Shown: piece by piece, positions 1 through 9,067 of the stretch
Layout: the number at the start of each line of letters is the position of its first letter
Position numbering within the stretch: the first letter of the stretch is position 1
Assembly (NCBI GenBank): GCA_020049045.1
Contig: JAIFLN010000165.1
Coordinates: forward strand, 1-34,727
From: Spirochaetota bacterium
GTDB taxonomy: Bacteria; Spirochaetota; Spirochaetia; JABEVK01
Direction of reading: 5' to 3'
Length of the DNA: 34,727 bases
The notes under the pieces: generated by a model
Databases searched by the model: none
What the model was told of the DNA's origin: nothing
The model's input: only the letters and a program-made list of their open reading frames with translations
Position numbers and translations under genes: made by a program

Positions 1-883
1 CGGCGGCTTTGCGCCAGCGTTCCACCACACCCTCGGCCAGAACGTGGTCACGGGTGTAGGGGTTGTCACGCCCCAGCTGGTGGTACTTTCCAGCGGCCAG
101 TTCGTGGTAGGGCAAAATGTCTACCTTGGGAGCCTCGGTCGAGGCCCGCTCCAGTGAGCCGATAAACTTAAAAATCCGCTGTCTGTCCTCATCGCTGTCG
201 TTGAACCCGGGAATCAGGGGAATTCGAAAAGTCACGTTGGGAGAGACCTTGGCGACGGTACGTGTGTTGGCCAGAACCAGCCCCAGATCGCCGGAGGTCT
301 GCAGCAGGAACCGTTCGTCCTCGACCTGCTTCACGTCGATCAGCCAATCGACGCTTTGGGCCGCTACAGCCGCCACGGCGGAGGGCTCGACGGCCAGACA
401 GCTTTCGATGGTCACCGATATTCCCAGCCTCTCCAACCGCCCGATACAGGACAGCAGAAACTCGGTTTGCGCCAGGGGTTCCCCGCCGGAGAACGTCACC
501 CCGCCGCCGCTTTTAGCGAAGAAGACCTTGTCCTTCAGGACTTCTTCAATCAGAGCTTCCACCTCAACCTCGCGCCCGGCCAGGCGGATGGCCAGCGAAG
601 GGCACACCTTGGCCAAGCCCAGGGGAACAGGCTTGCTCCGGTCGGGGACAATCTGTCCGTCGGGCAGTTCCTGCATGGCACCGCCGAAGCTGGGGTGCAG
701 ACACGAGCGGCACCGTATGCAGCGTTTGGCGTCGAAGAGAATTTCCACCTCGGTCTGCTGGCTTTCCGGATTGGAGCACCACCAGCAGCGCAACGGACAA
801 CCTTTGAAGAAGACGATGGTACGGATTCCCGATCCATCGTGGGTGGAATAGCGTTGGACATCGAAGGTCAACCCTTTGCTCAT
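1..883 (-). CDS. Glycyl-radical-enzyme activating protein (radical SAM, PflA-like), 3' end outside window
   Basis: Reverse-strand reading from ATG at 883: MSKGLTFDVQRYSTHDGSGIRTIVFFKGCPLRCWWCSNPESQQTEVEILFDAKRCIRCRSC...GGGVTFSGGEPLAQ. Has CxxxCxxC-type radical SAM motif (GCPLRCWWCSNPE), an extra CxxC cluster motif and the SGGEP motif. Absent from the ORF track because it runs off the edge. Confidence 0.9.
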   Translation of the reverse strand, partial: MSKGLTFDVQRYSTHDGSGIRTIVFFKGCPLRCWWCSNPESQQTEVEILFDAKRCIRCRSCLHPSFGGAMQELPDGQIVPDRSKPVPLGLAKVCPSLAIRLAGREVEVEALIEEVLKDKVFFAKSGGGVTFSGGEPLAQTEFLLSCIGRLERLGISVTIESCLAVEPSAVAAVAAQSVDWLIDVKQVEDERFLLQTSGDLGLVLANTRTVAKVSPNVTFRIPLIPGFNDSDEDRQRIFKFIGSLERASTEAPKVDILPYHELAAGKYHQLGRDNPYTRDHVLAEGVVERWRKAA

Positions 884-925
884 AGCATGAGATTAGGCCT
901 TTTCCTTCATATTGTCAATATTTAT

Positions 926-939
926 CTTTCATATGAAAG
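926..939. promoter_or_regulatory. 14-bp perfect palindrome CTTTCATATGAAAG, candidate operator between divergent genes
   Basis: Sequence equals its own reverse complement; lies between the activase start (883, -) and the MFS start (1003, +). Confidence 0.5.
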
Positions 940-1002
940 TTTATTCGTGATTTTTGAAAAGGAAAAAAACACCGGCGGGACATTAAGAGGTATGATGGTC
1001 CT

Positions 1003-2166
1003 ATGTTCCCCCTCATGCCGACTCATTCCCACCCTACATCCCGGGCTGTCTTCGTAGTCCAAAGCTGGCTGCTTTGGGGAAGCCTCCCCGTGCTCAGCAT
1101 GTTCCTGCCGCTGTACCTGAACACCATCGGCATGAATACCGCACAAATCGGAATTCTCATGGCCTTGAGCCCGGCGATGGCGGTGATTCTGCCGCCGTTT
1201 ATTGGTATGTACGCCGACCGCTCTCCCTCCAAGAACCGGGTTCTGCTGATTCTGACGGCGGGAGCTGCCGTTGTCGCCCTGCTCTACCCCTTGGCCAACG
1301 ACTTTTGGTACTTGTTGCTGGTCGGGTTGCTGCTGGCGGTGTTTCAGTCGGCCCAAGGACCCCTTTCGGAGGCCATCACCCTCGAGGGGCTGGCGCATAT
1401 GGGCAAAGCCTACGGCCCCGTGAGGCTGGCGGGAACCTTCGGGTTCATGGTGGCAGCCCTGGCCATTGGGCCTCTCCTGAAAATCGACGTGCGGTTTTTG
1501 TTTTTTACGGTGGGAGCCCTGGCCCTGCTGAACGTTCTAGCCGTGTCGCGCCTTCCCCTGGTCAAAGGCCACCAGGCGGACGGTAACCACGTTCCGGTAT
1601 CGCACCTGTTCCACGATAAAATGCTGACCATCATGCTGGGGTTCGCCTTGGTCACCAACCTGACCCTGCAGTTCTACAACTCGTTTTTTGCGGTGTATTT
1701 TGTGGACCTGGGTGGGTCCCCCGACCAAGTCGGCTTCCTTTTGGCTCTGATGGCCATCAGCGAGCTGCCCTTTTTGTTGTGGGCGGAAAAGATTCTGGCC
1801 AAACTGGGCCTGAGGTGGACCCTGGTGGCATCGATGGGTGTGGTCGTTGTGCGTTTTGCCGCCCTGGCGCTGCTGCAGGCCCCCCTGTGGCTCTACCCTA
1901 TTTCGCTGCTCAACGGCCTGACCTTCATCGTGTTCGCCTACAGCCTGGCCACCTACATTGCCAAAAACGTCCGCAAGGAACTGCGGGCCACTGGTCAGAC
2001 CTTTCTGGGCGTCGCCTCGGCTTTGGGCCGCACGGTCGGTTCCCTTGGCGGAGGGTTGCTGGCGCAGAGCATCGGGCTGACGGCCACGTTTATCGTCATG
2101 GGAGTGGTCGCGCTGGCTGCCACAGCGGTATTCTTGGCGATGACCCGGGAAAAACAAGCAACTTGA
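1003..2166 (+). CDS. MFS transporter
   Basis: 387 aa, about 12 hydrophobic segments, MFS-like loop GMYADRSPSKNR after TM2/TM3. Confidence 0.85.
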   Translation: MFPLMPTHSHPTSRAVFVVQSWLLWGSLPVLSMFLPLYLNTIGMNTAQIGILMALSPAMAVILPPFIGMYADRSPSKNRVLLILTAGAAVVALLYPLANDFWYLLLVGLLLAVFQSAQGPLSEAITLEGLAHMGKAYGPVRLAGTFGFMVAALAIGPLLKIDVRFLFFTVGALALLNVLAVSRLPLVKGHQADGNHVPVSHLFHDKMLTIMLGFALVTNLTLQFYNSFFAVYFVDLGGSPDQVGFLLALMAISELPFLLWAEKILAKLGLRWTLVASMGVVVVRFAALALLQAPLWLYPISLLNGLTFIVFAYSLATYIAKNVRKELRATGQTFLGVASALGRTVGSLGGGLLAQSIGLTATFIVMGVVALAATAVFLAMTREKQAT

Positions 2167-2177
2167 AGGAGATACAC

Positions 2178-3109
2178 ATGGAATACACCAAACTAGGCCG
2201 CAGCGGTCTGGATATCTCGCGGATCTGTCTGGGAACCATGGGTTTCGGGGTGCCTCAGCCCAACTTTCACTCCTGGGTCATCAACTACGATGATTCCCGA
2301 AAAGTCGTCCGCCAGGCCTACGAGGCCGGAATCAACTTTTTCGATACCGCCAACGTCTACAGCGCCGGCACCAGCGAAGAGTTCCTCGGCAAGGCGCTGA
2401 ACGAGCTGAACGACCGGGACCGGATTGTGGTGGCCACCAAGGTCTACTCCAAAATGCATGAAGGTCCCAACGGCATGGGCCTGTCGCGCAAGGCCATCCT
2501 TTCTGAAGTAGACAAGTCTTTGCGCCGCCTGGGGATGGAATATATCGACCTGCTCCAGATCCACCGCTGGGACTACACCACTCCCATCGAAGAAACCATG
2601 GAGGCCCTCCACGACCTGGTCAAGGCCGGCAAGGTGCGCTACCTGGGGGCGTCGGCCATGAAGGCCTACCAGTTTCTCAAGGCCTTGAGCACCGCCGAAG
2701 GCCACGGCTGGACCAAGTTTGTGTCGATGCAGAACCACCTCAACCTGATCTACCGGGAGGAGGAGAGGGAAATGCTTCCGCTGTGCCGGGAAGAAGGAAT
2801 CGGGGTCATACCCTACAGCCCCCTGGCCGGAGGACGGCTGACCCGGGACTGGAGCGAAACCACCGAGAGGGAAGCCTCCGACAAGACCCTTCACCTCAAA
2901 TACGACAAAACCATGGAGAACTTCCCCGGGCTCAGGTGGGTCTGGCGTGGCTGCTCCAGAAGCCTGGGATAACAGCCCCCATTGTCGGGGCCACCAAGGC
3001 CCAGCACCTCGAAGATGCATTGGCGGCCCTGGCAGTGAAACTCACCCCCGAAGAAGTGGCTTTGCTGGAAGAGCCCTACGTGCCCCACCCTGTGGTGGGG
3101 GCGTTGTAG
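2178..3109 (+). pseudogene. Aldo/keto reductase, disrupted by an internal deletion/frameshift near 2912-2924
   Basis: N-terminal part MEYTKLGRSGLDISRICLGTMGFG... reads in the frame of 2178 up to KTMEN; the C-terminal part LPRAQVGLAWLLQKPGITAPIVGATKAQHLEDAL...PYVPHPVVGAL reads in the frame of ORF 2783..3109. SD AAGGAG upstream of 2178. Confidence 0.85.
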
Positions 3110-3131
3110 ATCTTGAAACAAGGAGCCTACC

Positions 3132-4046
3132 ATGAAGTTGGGATTTGTCAGCGCCGTTCTGGCCGACTTACGCTACGAGGAAGTGATCGATTTTGCTGCA
3201 GAGCAGGGGTTTACCTGCGTCGAGATGCTGTGCTGGCCCGTTGGCCGCGCCGAACGCCGGTATGCCGGGGTAACCCATATCGATGTCTCGGACCTTGATG
3301 CATCCAAAGCAGCCGGTTATCTCGATTACGGCAAAAAGAAGGGCGTCGAAATCTCCTCCCTGGGGTACTACCCCAACCCTCTCGACCCCGATCCGGCCAA
3401 GCGCCAGGTTTACACCGACCATATTCTCAAGCTGATCGACGCTTCGGCCCTGCTGGGGGTCAACCGTGTCACTACCTTTATCGGCCGGGACAAGGCCAAG
3501 ACCGTGGCGGAAAACCTGCTGGCTTTCCAACAGGTATGGACCCCTCTTGTGGCCCATGCCGAGGCGAAAAAGGTGCAGGTGGCCATCGAGAACTGTCCCA
3601 TGTGGTTTTCGGACGATGAATGGCCGGGCGGCCTCAACCTGGCAACCACTCCCGCCATCTGGCGGGAAATGTTTAAGGCGATTCCCAGCCCATATTTCGG
3701 GCTGAACTACGACCCGTCGCACCTGGTTTGGCAGCAGATGGACTATATCAAGCCCATCGCCGAGTTCAAGGACCGGATCTTCCACATCCACTTCAAGGAT
3801 GTGAAGATCTACCGCGACAAACTCGATCAGGTCGGCATCATGGCAAAACCACTGGCCTACATGGCCCCGAAGCTCCCCGGACTGGGCGATGTGGACTGGG
3901 GGAATTTTGTGTCGGCGCTCAACGACATCGGATTCCGTGGCCACGCCTGCATAGAAGTCGAGGACAAAGCCTTCGAGGATTCCCTCGAGTCGCGCAAGAA
4001 GTCGGTGGTCCTCAGCCGCAATTACCTGAGTCAGTATCTGTTGTAA
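3132..4046 (+). CDS. Sugar phosphate isomerase/epimerase (xylose-isomerase-like TIM barrel)
   Basis: 304 aa; motifs [43 protein letters not shown]. Confidence 0.85.
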   Translation: MKLGFVSAVLADLRYEEVIDFAAEQGFTCVEMLCWPVGRAERRYAGVTHIDVSDLDASKAAGYLDYGKKKGVEISSLGYYPNPLDPDPAKRQVYTDHILKLIDASALLGVNRVTTFIGRDKAKTVAENLLAFQQVWTPLVAHAEAKKVQVAIENCPMWFSDDEWPGGLNLATTPAIWREMFKAIPSPYFGLNYDPSHLVWQQMDYIKPIAEFKDRIFHIHFKDVKIYRDKLDQVGIMAKPLAYMAPKLPGLGDVDWGNFVSALNDIGFRGHACIEVEDKAFEDSLESRKKSVVLSRNYLSQYLL

Positions 4047-4070
4047 GGAACGGAACATGGCAAACCCATA

Positions 4071-4107
4071 TCTTGCAACTTTCAAGTTCAACTTGAAAGT
4101 TGCAAGA
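4071..4107. repeat. 37-nt perfect inverted repeat (18-nt arms, 1-nt centre), candidate operator
   Basis: TCTTGCAACTTTCAAGTT-C-AACTTGAAAGTTGCAAGA; arms 4071-4088 and 4090-4107 are exact reverse complements. Confidence 0.95.
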
Positions 4108-4121
4108 ATCTGCCCTACTAT
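4093..4121 (+). promoter_or_regulatory. Candidate promoter TTGAAA-N17-TACTAT, -35 inside the palindrome
   Basis: TTGAAA at 4093-4098, 17-nt spacer, TACTAT at 4116-4121, ATG at 4128. Confidence 0.5.
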
Positions 4122-4127
4122 TGAGCC

Positions 4128-5318
4128 ATGATCCCTCGGAAAATCCAGCCCATCCTTCTCCAACGAGCTGCAGAGTATCCCATTGTCACGGTACTGGGTC
4201 CGAGGCAGGCCGGAAAGACGACGTTGGTGAGACAGACCTTTCCTGGGGCTTCCTATGCCAGTCTGGAAGACCCCGAGCTGCGGAACTGGGCCCAGAGCGA
4301 TCCCCGTGGATTCCTGGACCAGCATCCTACCCCTGCCATTCTGGATGAGATCCAAAGGGTTCCGGAACTGTTGTCGTACCTGCAGGGCCGGGTGGATCAA
4401 CACGCCGGACACGGCCAATACATCCTGACGGGGAGCAATCAGCCGCTGTTGGGCCAGGCAGTGTCCCAATCGCTGGCAGGCCGCACCAGCCTGCTCACCC
4501 TTCTGCCGTTTTCGTTGGAAGAGCTGGGGACTTCCGCACCGGACCGCGACCTCTGCCTGGTCAAGGGCTTTCTCCCGCGCATTCACCACGAAAATCAGCC
4601 CTGGCACCAGGCCTACCTCGACTACCTTTCCACCTATGTGGAGCGAGACCTGCGCCTGCTGATCCAGCTGAAGGACCTTTCCAAGTTCGAGATCTTCCTG
4701 CGGCTGCTTGCCGGGCGGGTGGGGCAGATTCTCAACCTCTCGGCGCTGGCCAACGACATCGGTGTGTCCTCGACCACCCTGGGCCATTGGCTAAGCGTCC
4801 TTGAGGCCTCGTTTGTTGTTTTCCGCCTGCCGCCCTACTTCAGCAACCTCGGCAAGCGGCTGGTGAAGAATCCTAAGGTCTATTTCACGGAACCGGGACT
4901 GGCGGCCGCTCTGCTTCAGATCGGCACTCCACAGCAGGCCTCCCGCGATCCTCTGATGGGGAATCTGTTTGAGAATCTCGTCGTGGTCGAAATCCTCAAG
5001 GCGCTTCTGAACCGGGGCCAACCGCCCCACCTGTCGTTCTACCGTGACAGCCAGGGCCATGAGGTTGACCTGATCCGCGAAGTGGAGAGAAGACCGGTTC
5101 CCCTCGAGATCAAGGCGTCGCAAACCTACGCTCCCGAAATGTCGCGCGGATTGGACTGGTTCACAAAGAACGTGCCGGGTACCTGGCCGGGATGCGTGGT
5201 CTACGGTGGTTCCGAAGTCCGCACGGCCCCCGGAGTCCAGGTGCTGTCCTTTTCTGAGTCGGCAAGGTGGGTCGATGAGGGGACTCCGGGTTTCGACAAT
5301 GACTCCCAAAACAAGTAA
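4128..5318 (+). CDS. AAA ATPase with DUF4143-type C-terminal domain
   Basis: 396 aa; Walker A GPRQAGKTTL, Walker B AILDEIQ, YILTGSNQ; C-terminal GHEVDLI...PLEIKAS resembling a PD-(D/E)XK-like core. Confidence 0.85.
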   Translation: MIPRKIQPILLQRAAEYPIVTVLGPRQAGKTTLVRQTFPGASYASLEDPELRNWAQSDPRGFLDQHPTPAILDEIQRVPELLSYLQGRVDQHAGHGQYILTGSNQPLLGQAVSQSLAGRTSLLTLLPFSLEELGTSAPDRDLCLVKGFLPRIHHENQPWHQAYLDYLSTYVERDLRLLIQLKDLSKFEIFLRLLAGRVGQILNLSALANDIGVSSTTLGHWLSVLEASFVVFRLPPYFSNLGKRLVKNPKVYFTEPGLAAALLQIGTPQQASRDPLMGNLFENLVVVEILKALLNRGQPPHLSFYRDSQGHEVDLIREVERRPVPLEIKASQTYAPEMSRGLDWFTKNVPGTWPGCVVYGGSEVRTAPGVQVLSFSESARWVDEGTPGFDNDSQNK

Positions 5319-5364
5319 AATCCTCTCACAGAGAATCCGTAAAATGGTTTGGGGGAAATCAATC

Positions 5365-6246
5365 ATGTCCATTATCAACTTCGGGTCACTCAATATCGAC
5401 GATGTTTATACCGTTGACCATATTCTACGACCTGGGGAAACCCTGGCAGCCTCAAGCTACCAGATTTTCCCCGGAGGGAAGGGAAACAACCAGTCGATAG
5501 CCCTGGGCCGGGCCGGCGCTTTGGTGGCGCACGTGGGCAAGGTCGGCGCCGACGGCCTGTGGCTGCTTGATCTGCTCGAGAAAGCCGGGGTCGACACCAG
5601 CCGGGTACGGAAGTCCGACGGCCCCACGGGCCGCGCCATCATTCAGGTCGACTCAACGGGCCAGAACAGCATTCTCCTGTTTGCCGGGGCCAATAAGACC
5701 CTGACCCACGACGAACTGCGCGCGGCCCTCGACACCTGCCGTCCCGGCGATTGGATTTTGACGCAGAACGAAATCAGCGGCGTATCGTACCTGCTTGCCG
5801 AAGCCAAGGCCCGGGGCCTTCCCGTAGCCTTCAACCCGGCTCCCATGGGGCCGGAAGTTCTGGACTACCCCCTCGATGCGGTAACACTTCTGGTGGTCAA
5901 CGAAACCGAGGCCGAGGCCCTGGCTGGCTGTTCAGGTTCCCCCGAACGGTTGCTGGACGCTCTGGCAATCCGCTACCCCGATATGCAGATTGTCTTGACC
6001 CTGGGAGGCGACGGTGTCGTCTTCCACTCGGCCTCCGAGGGACGCCTCCGGGTCAAGGGCCAATCCGTGAAGGTGGTCGATACCACAGCGGCTGGCGACA
6101 CCTTTCTGGGGTACTTCCTGGCTGCACGCCAACGGGGTTTCGACATCCGAAAAGCACTTGAGACCGCCAATCAGGCTGCTGCCATCACGGTCACCCGGCC
6201 TGGGGCCGCGTCTTCGATTCCCCTGTGGGACGAGGTCCGAATCTAA
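5365..6246 (+). CDS. PfkB-family carbohydrate kinase, ribokinase-like
   Basis: MSIINFGSLNIDDVYTVDHILRPGETL...FPGGKGNNQSIALGRAGA...VVDTTAAGDTFLGYFLA; start chosen inside ORF 5206..6246. Confidence 0.88.
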   Translation: MSIINFGSLNIDDVYTVDHILRPGETLAASSYQIFPGGKGNNQSIALGRAGALVAHVGKVGADGLWLLDLLEKAGVDTSRVRKSDGPTGRAIIQVDSTGQNSILLFAGANKTLTHDELRAALDTCRPGDWILTQNEISGVSYLLAEAKARGLPVAFNPAPMGPEVLDYPLDAVTLLVVNETEAEALAGCSGSPERLLDALAIRYPDMQIVLTLGGDGVVFHSASEGRLRVKGQSVKVVDTTAAGDTFLGYFLAARQRGFDIRKALETANQAAAITVTRPGAASSIPLWDEVRI

Positions 6247-6351
6247 TCTTTGTATTTTCGTTTGATACGTGGAACCCAGGTTCGGAGGCCTTGCTGAAAA
6301 CCCCATTGGGAATTTGATTCAATCCTGTCAGGGAGGTAGAATAGGAGAAAG

Positions 6352-6525
6352 ATGGAATTTCACTACACCTACCGGGACTACCGGGAGTGGCCCGACGATG
6401 AACGGTGGGAACTGATCGACGGCGTGGCTTATAACATGCGCCCGGCTCCCAGGACCGGACATCAGGACATCGCCGGCAACCCGACGGCCTCTTCGGCATC
6501 GAGATCACCTTTGAGCAGCGTCTGA
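6352..6525 (+). pseudogene. Truncated Uma2-family (DUF820, PD-(D/E)XK) endonuclease N-terminus
   Basis: SD AGGAGAAAG then MEFHYTYRDYREWPDDERWELIDGVAYNMRPAPRTGHQDIAGN, typical Uma2 N-terminus; similarity stops near 6480 and the ORF ends at TGA 6523-6525. Confidence 0.75.
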
Positions 6526-7151
6526 ACCTCCATCGTCGCCAGCGTCGGAGCCGAAAGGTCGGCCAGTGCCGAGGCGGCCGCGCCGCCCACACCCAAAACC
6601 CGCATTCCCCCGCTTCGGGCGGCCATCAGCCCTGCCTCGGCGTCTTCCACCACAAGGCATTCCGCCGGGGACTTTCCCAGCCTCTGGGCGGCGAGAAGGA
6701 ACACCTCGGGGTCGGGCTTGCTCTTCTGGATGTCGTTGCCGTCAGCAACCGCGTCAAAGGCAGAGGCCAAGCCGATCTTCTGCAGAATCAAAGGGGTGTT
6801 TTTGCTGGAGGAACCGATGGCGATGGCGACGCCGGCTTGTTTCAACTCTTTCAGAATGCGCATCACCCCGGGCAGAATGTCCTGGGGGCTGAGGGTCTGC
6901 AGCGAGTCGCGGTAGTATGTGTTCTTGGTCTCCATCATCCGGTTCTTCTCGTCCTGAGACCAGAGACGCTTCGATTTCGCTAGAATGATCTCCAAACTTT
7001 CGGCCCGGCTGACGCCCCTCAGGGCTTCATTGTCGTGGCGGGTGAAGACAATTCCGGCCTCATCGGCCAAGCGCTTCCATGCCTGAAAATGAAATTCGTC
7101 CGTAGAAACGATAACGCCGTCCAAATCAAAAATAACCGCTGTAATGCTCAT
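6462..7151 (-). CDS. HAD-superfamily hydrolase, beta-phosphoglucomutase-like
   Basis: MSITAVIFDLDGVIVSTDEFHFQAWKRLADEAGI...IGSSSKNTPLIL...KPDPEVFLLAAQRLG...VVEDAEAGLMAA; start at 7151. Confidence 0.88.
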   Translation of the reverse strand: MSITAVIFDLDGVIVSTDEFHFQAWKRLADEAGIVFTRHDNEALRGVSRAESLEIILAKSKRLWSQDEKNRMMETKNTYYRDSLQTLSPQDILPGVMRILKELKQAGVAIAIGSSSKNTPLILQKIGLASAFDAVADGNDIQKSKPDPEVFLLAAQRLGKSPAECLVVEDAEAGLMAARSGGMRVLGVGGAAASALADLSAPTLATMEVQTLLKGDLDAEEAVGLPAMS

Positions 7152-7164
7152 AGGGAGGTCTCCT

Positions 7165-8868
7165 TCATAGGTGGGTGTCCCACCGTCCGCAGAACGCATC
7201 CACTGGACTGGTTCCCCGGAAGGTATCACGACCGACAAGCTTGTTCACCAGTGAATCCAAAATGGTATCGGTGGAACCGTAGGTATTGATAAAGGTGCGC
7301 ACCCGGGGCACGTCGAGCAGATGGTAGGGGTTTTCTAACGAAATGAACACCGTGGGCACCGAAGTCATATAGATGGGCACATTGGCTCCCATGGGCTGGG
7401 CCCACTCGATGCGCACTACGGTCTGGTTGCTCTTGGTCGACAGGTTGGCTACGTACACCAGCACGTCGTACTTGCCCACCACAGAAGAGGTAGGTGTTGC
7501 CATGCCTTCCATACCCGGAGAAGGAACGTACACATCGATTTGGAACCCTTCGGCCTGGAGCTTCTGCTTCAGCAGCTCGACGGCCCCAACCCTCGCCGAG
7601 TAGGCCACACCGGCCTGTGACTCAATGCCGTAGAACAGAACCCGGGGGTAGCGCTTTGCCGTCAAAGGCAAGACTCCCGACTCCTCTTTGACCAGGGTGA
7701 TGCCCTTGTCGGCGCAGTCGCGGGCCCAGCCCTGATGTTCCTTCGAGGGGAAAGCGCGGGCAGCCTCGTCAACCTTGGGGGCCAGTTGACCGGCTTTGGC
7801 CTTGGCGGGAAGCTTGAGGGCGGCTTTCAGCGCCAGAATGCGGGTGACGGCTTCGTTAAGGCGGTCGTGTGTAATGACGCCGTCCATCACCCCCTTTTTC
7901 ATAAAGGCGTAGTCTTCCTCGAGGTTGCGGGCAAACAGGAACATATCGCAACCAGCGGCAATGGAGGCCGGCACCATCTGGTTTCGGGGCATGGGGATGA
8001 CCATTCCGGCCATGGTGGAGGCGTCGGTCACGATCAGACCGTTGAAGCCCAAGCGCTCGCGCAGCAGGCCGCCCAGCAGTTCGGGGGCCAGCGAAGCCGG
8101 CAGAATGTCTTTGTCCTGAATTCCGGGGCTGAGAACCCTCGACCAGGCGGGCTGTGCAATATGGCCGATCATGCAGGTCATCGCCCCGGCTTCAATGCTG
8201 GCCTTGTACACTTCGCCGAACGATTTGTCCCATTCGTCACAGGTGAGGCTGTTGATGCTGGTGACCAGGTGCTGATCGCGCTCGTCGACACCGTCGCCGG
8301 GAAAATGCTTGATCGAGGCGGCCACGCCGTGGGCCTGCACAGCCTTGACGTAGGCCGCTCCCATGGTTTTGACGCGCTGGGGGTCAGACCCGAAGGTGCG
8401 CAGGTTGGTGATGGGGTTGCGGAAGTTATAGTCGATATCGATGATGGGCGCGAAGGCCCAGTTGGCTCCCACAGCCTTCCCTTCCCGTCCGCAGACAGTG
8501 CCGAGTTTTTCGGCCATGGTCACGTCGCCGGTGGCGGCGATTTCCATGGGCGAACCCAAAAAGGTTCCTTCGGCGATCAGCCCGTTGCCGCCCTTTTCCA
8601 GGTTGGCCGCGATCAGCATGGGAACGGGCGAATGGGTTTGAAGGTAGGCGATGGTCCCCACCACCTCGGCCAGGGGCATGGGACGGCACATCAGTCCGCC
8701 GGGCTGATACTTGCGCAGCATTTCGCCCATCGAGGCCTCGTCGATTTCGCGGGCAATCAGGCAGAACAGCTGTCCGATCTTCTGGTCTTCGGTCATTCCT
8801 GCCAGAGTGGTTTCCACCCAGCGGATTTCTTCTGGGCTCAGGTGAAACGGGGCGGCGTTCAACTTCAT
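7165..8868 (-). CDS. Glycoside hydrolase family 3 (beta-N-acetylhexosaminidase/beta-glucosidase-like)
   Basis: 567 aa; KHFPGDGVDERDQH and GLIVTDASTMAGM motifs; SD AAGGAA. Confidence 0.85.
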   Translation of the reverse strand: MKLNAAPFHLSPEEIRWVETTLAGMTEDQKIGQLFCLIAREIDEASMGEMLRKYQPGGLMCRPMPLAEVVGTIAYLQTHSPVPMLIAANLEKGGNGLIAEGTFLGSPMEIAATGDVTMAEKLGTVCGREGKAVGANWAFAPIIDIDYNFRNPITNLRTFGSDPQRVKTMGAAYVKAVQAHGVAASIKHFPGDGVDERDQHLVTSINSLTCDEWDKSFGEVYKASIEAGAMTCMIGHIAQPAWSRVLSPGIQDKDILPASLAPELLGGLLRERLGFNGLIVTDASTMAGMVIPMPRNQMVPASIAAGCDMFLFARNLEEDYAFMKKGVMDGVITHDRLNEAVTRILALKAALKLPAKAKAGQLAPKVDEAARAFPSKEHQGWARDCADKGITLVKEESGVLPLTAKRYPRVLFYGIESQAGVAYSARVGAVELLKQKLQAEGFQIDVYVPSPGMEGMATPTSSVVGKYDVLVYVANLSTKSNQTVVRIEWAQPMGANVPIYMTSVPTVFISLENPYHLLDVPRVRTFINTYGSTDTILDSLVNKLVGRDTFRGTSPVDAFCGRWDTHL

Positions 8869-9067
8869 GATGTTCCTTCTTTGTGAATAAACGTATCAGA
8901 AGACCGTCGGAGGTGGCAACGGCCGTCTCTTGACCCTTCTGGACCAGGACGGCACCGTCACGAGGAAATATCCTTCCGCCGGGGGAACCCGGGCCTACCT
9001 CACCCGCATCCGCATCGAAATCGCTGCGCTTATTCTCCAGAAGAAAACCTTATCGATCCTTAATGGA

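Noticed and set aside
1537-2157. 206-aa minus-strand ORF
   Set aside because: Antisense to the first MFS gene, same shadow-ORF composition.
3168-4787. 539-aa minus-strand ORF
   Set aside because: Antisense to two convincing plus-strand genes (isomerase and ATPase); composition looks like a shadow ORF of high-GC coding DNA and shows no recognisable motif.
7735-8886. 383-aa plus-strand ORF
   Set aside because: Lies antisense to the GH3 gene; His/Gly/Gln-rich shadow translation with no domain features.
8969-8990. CCGGG-GGAA-CCCGG mini-hairpin upstream of the GH3 gene
   Set aside because: Only a 5-bp stem in high-GC sequence; expected by chance.
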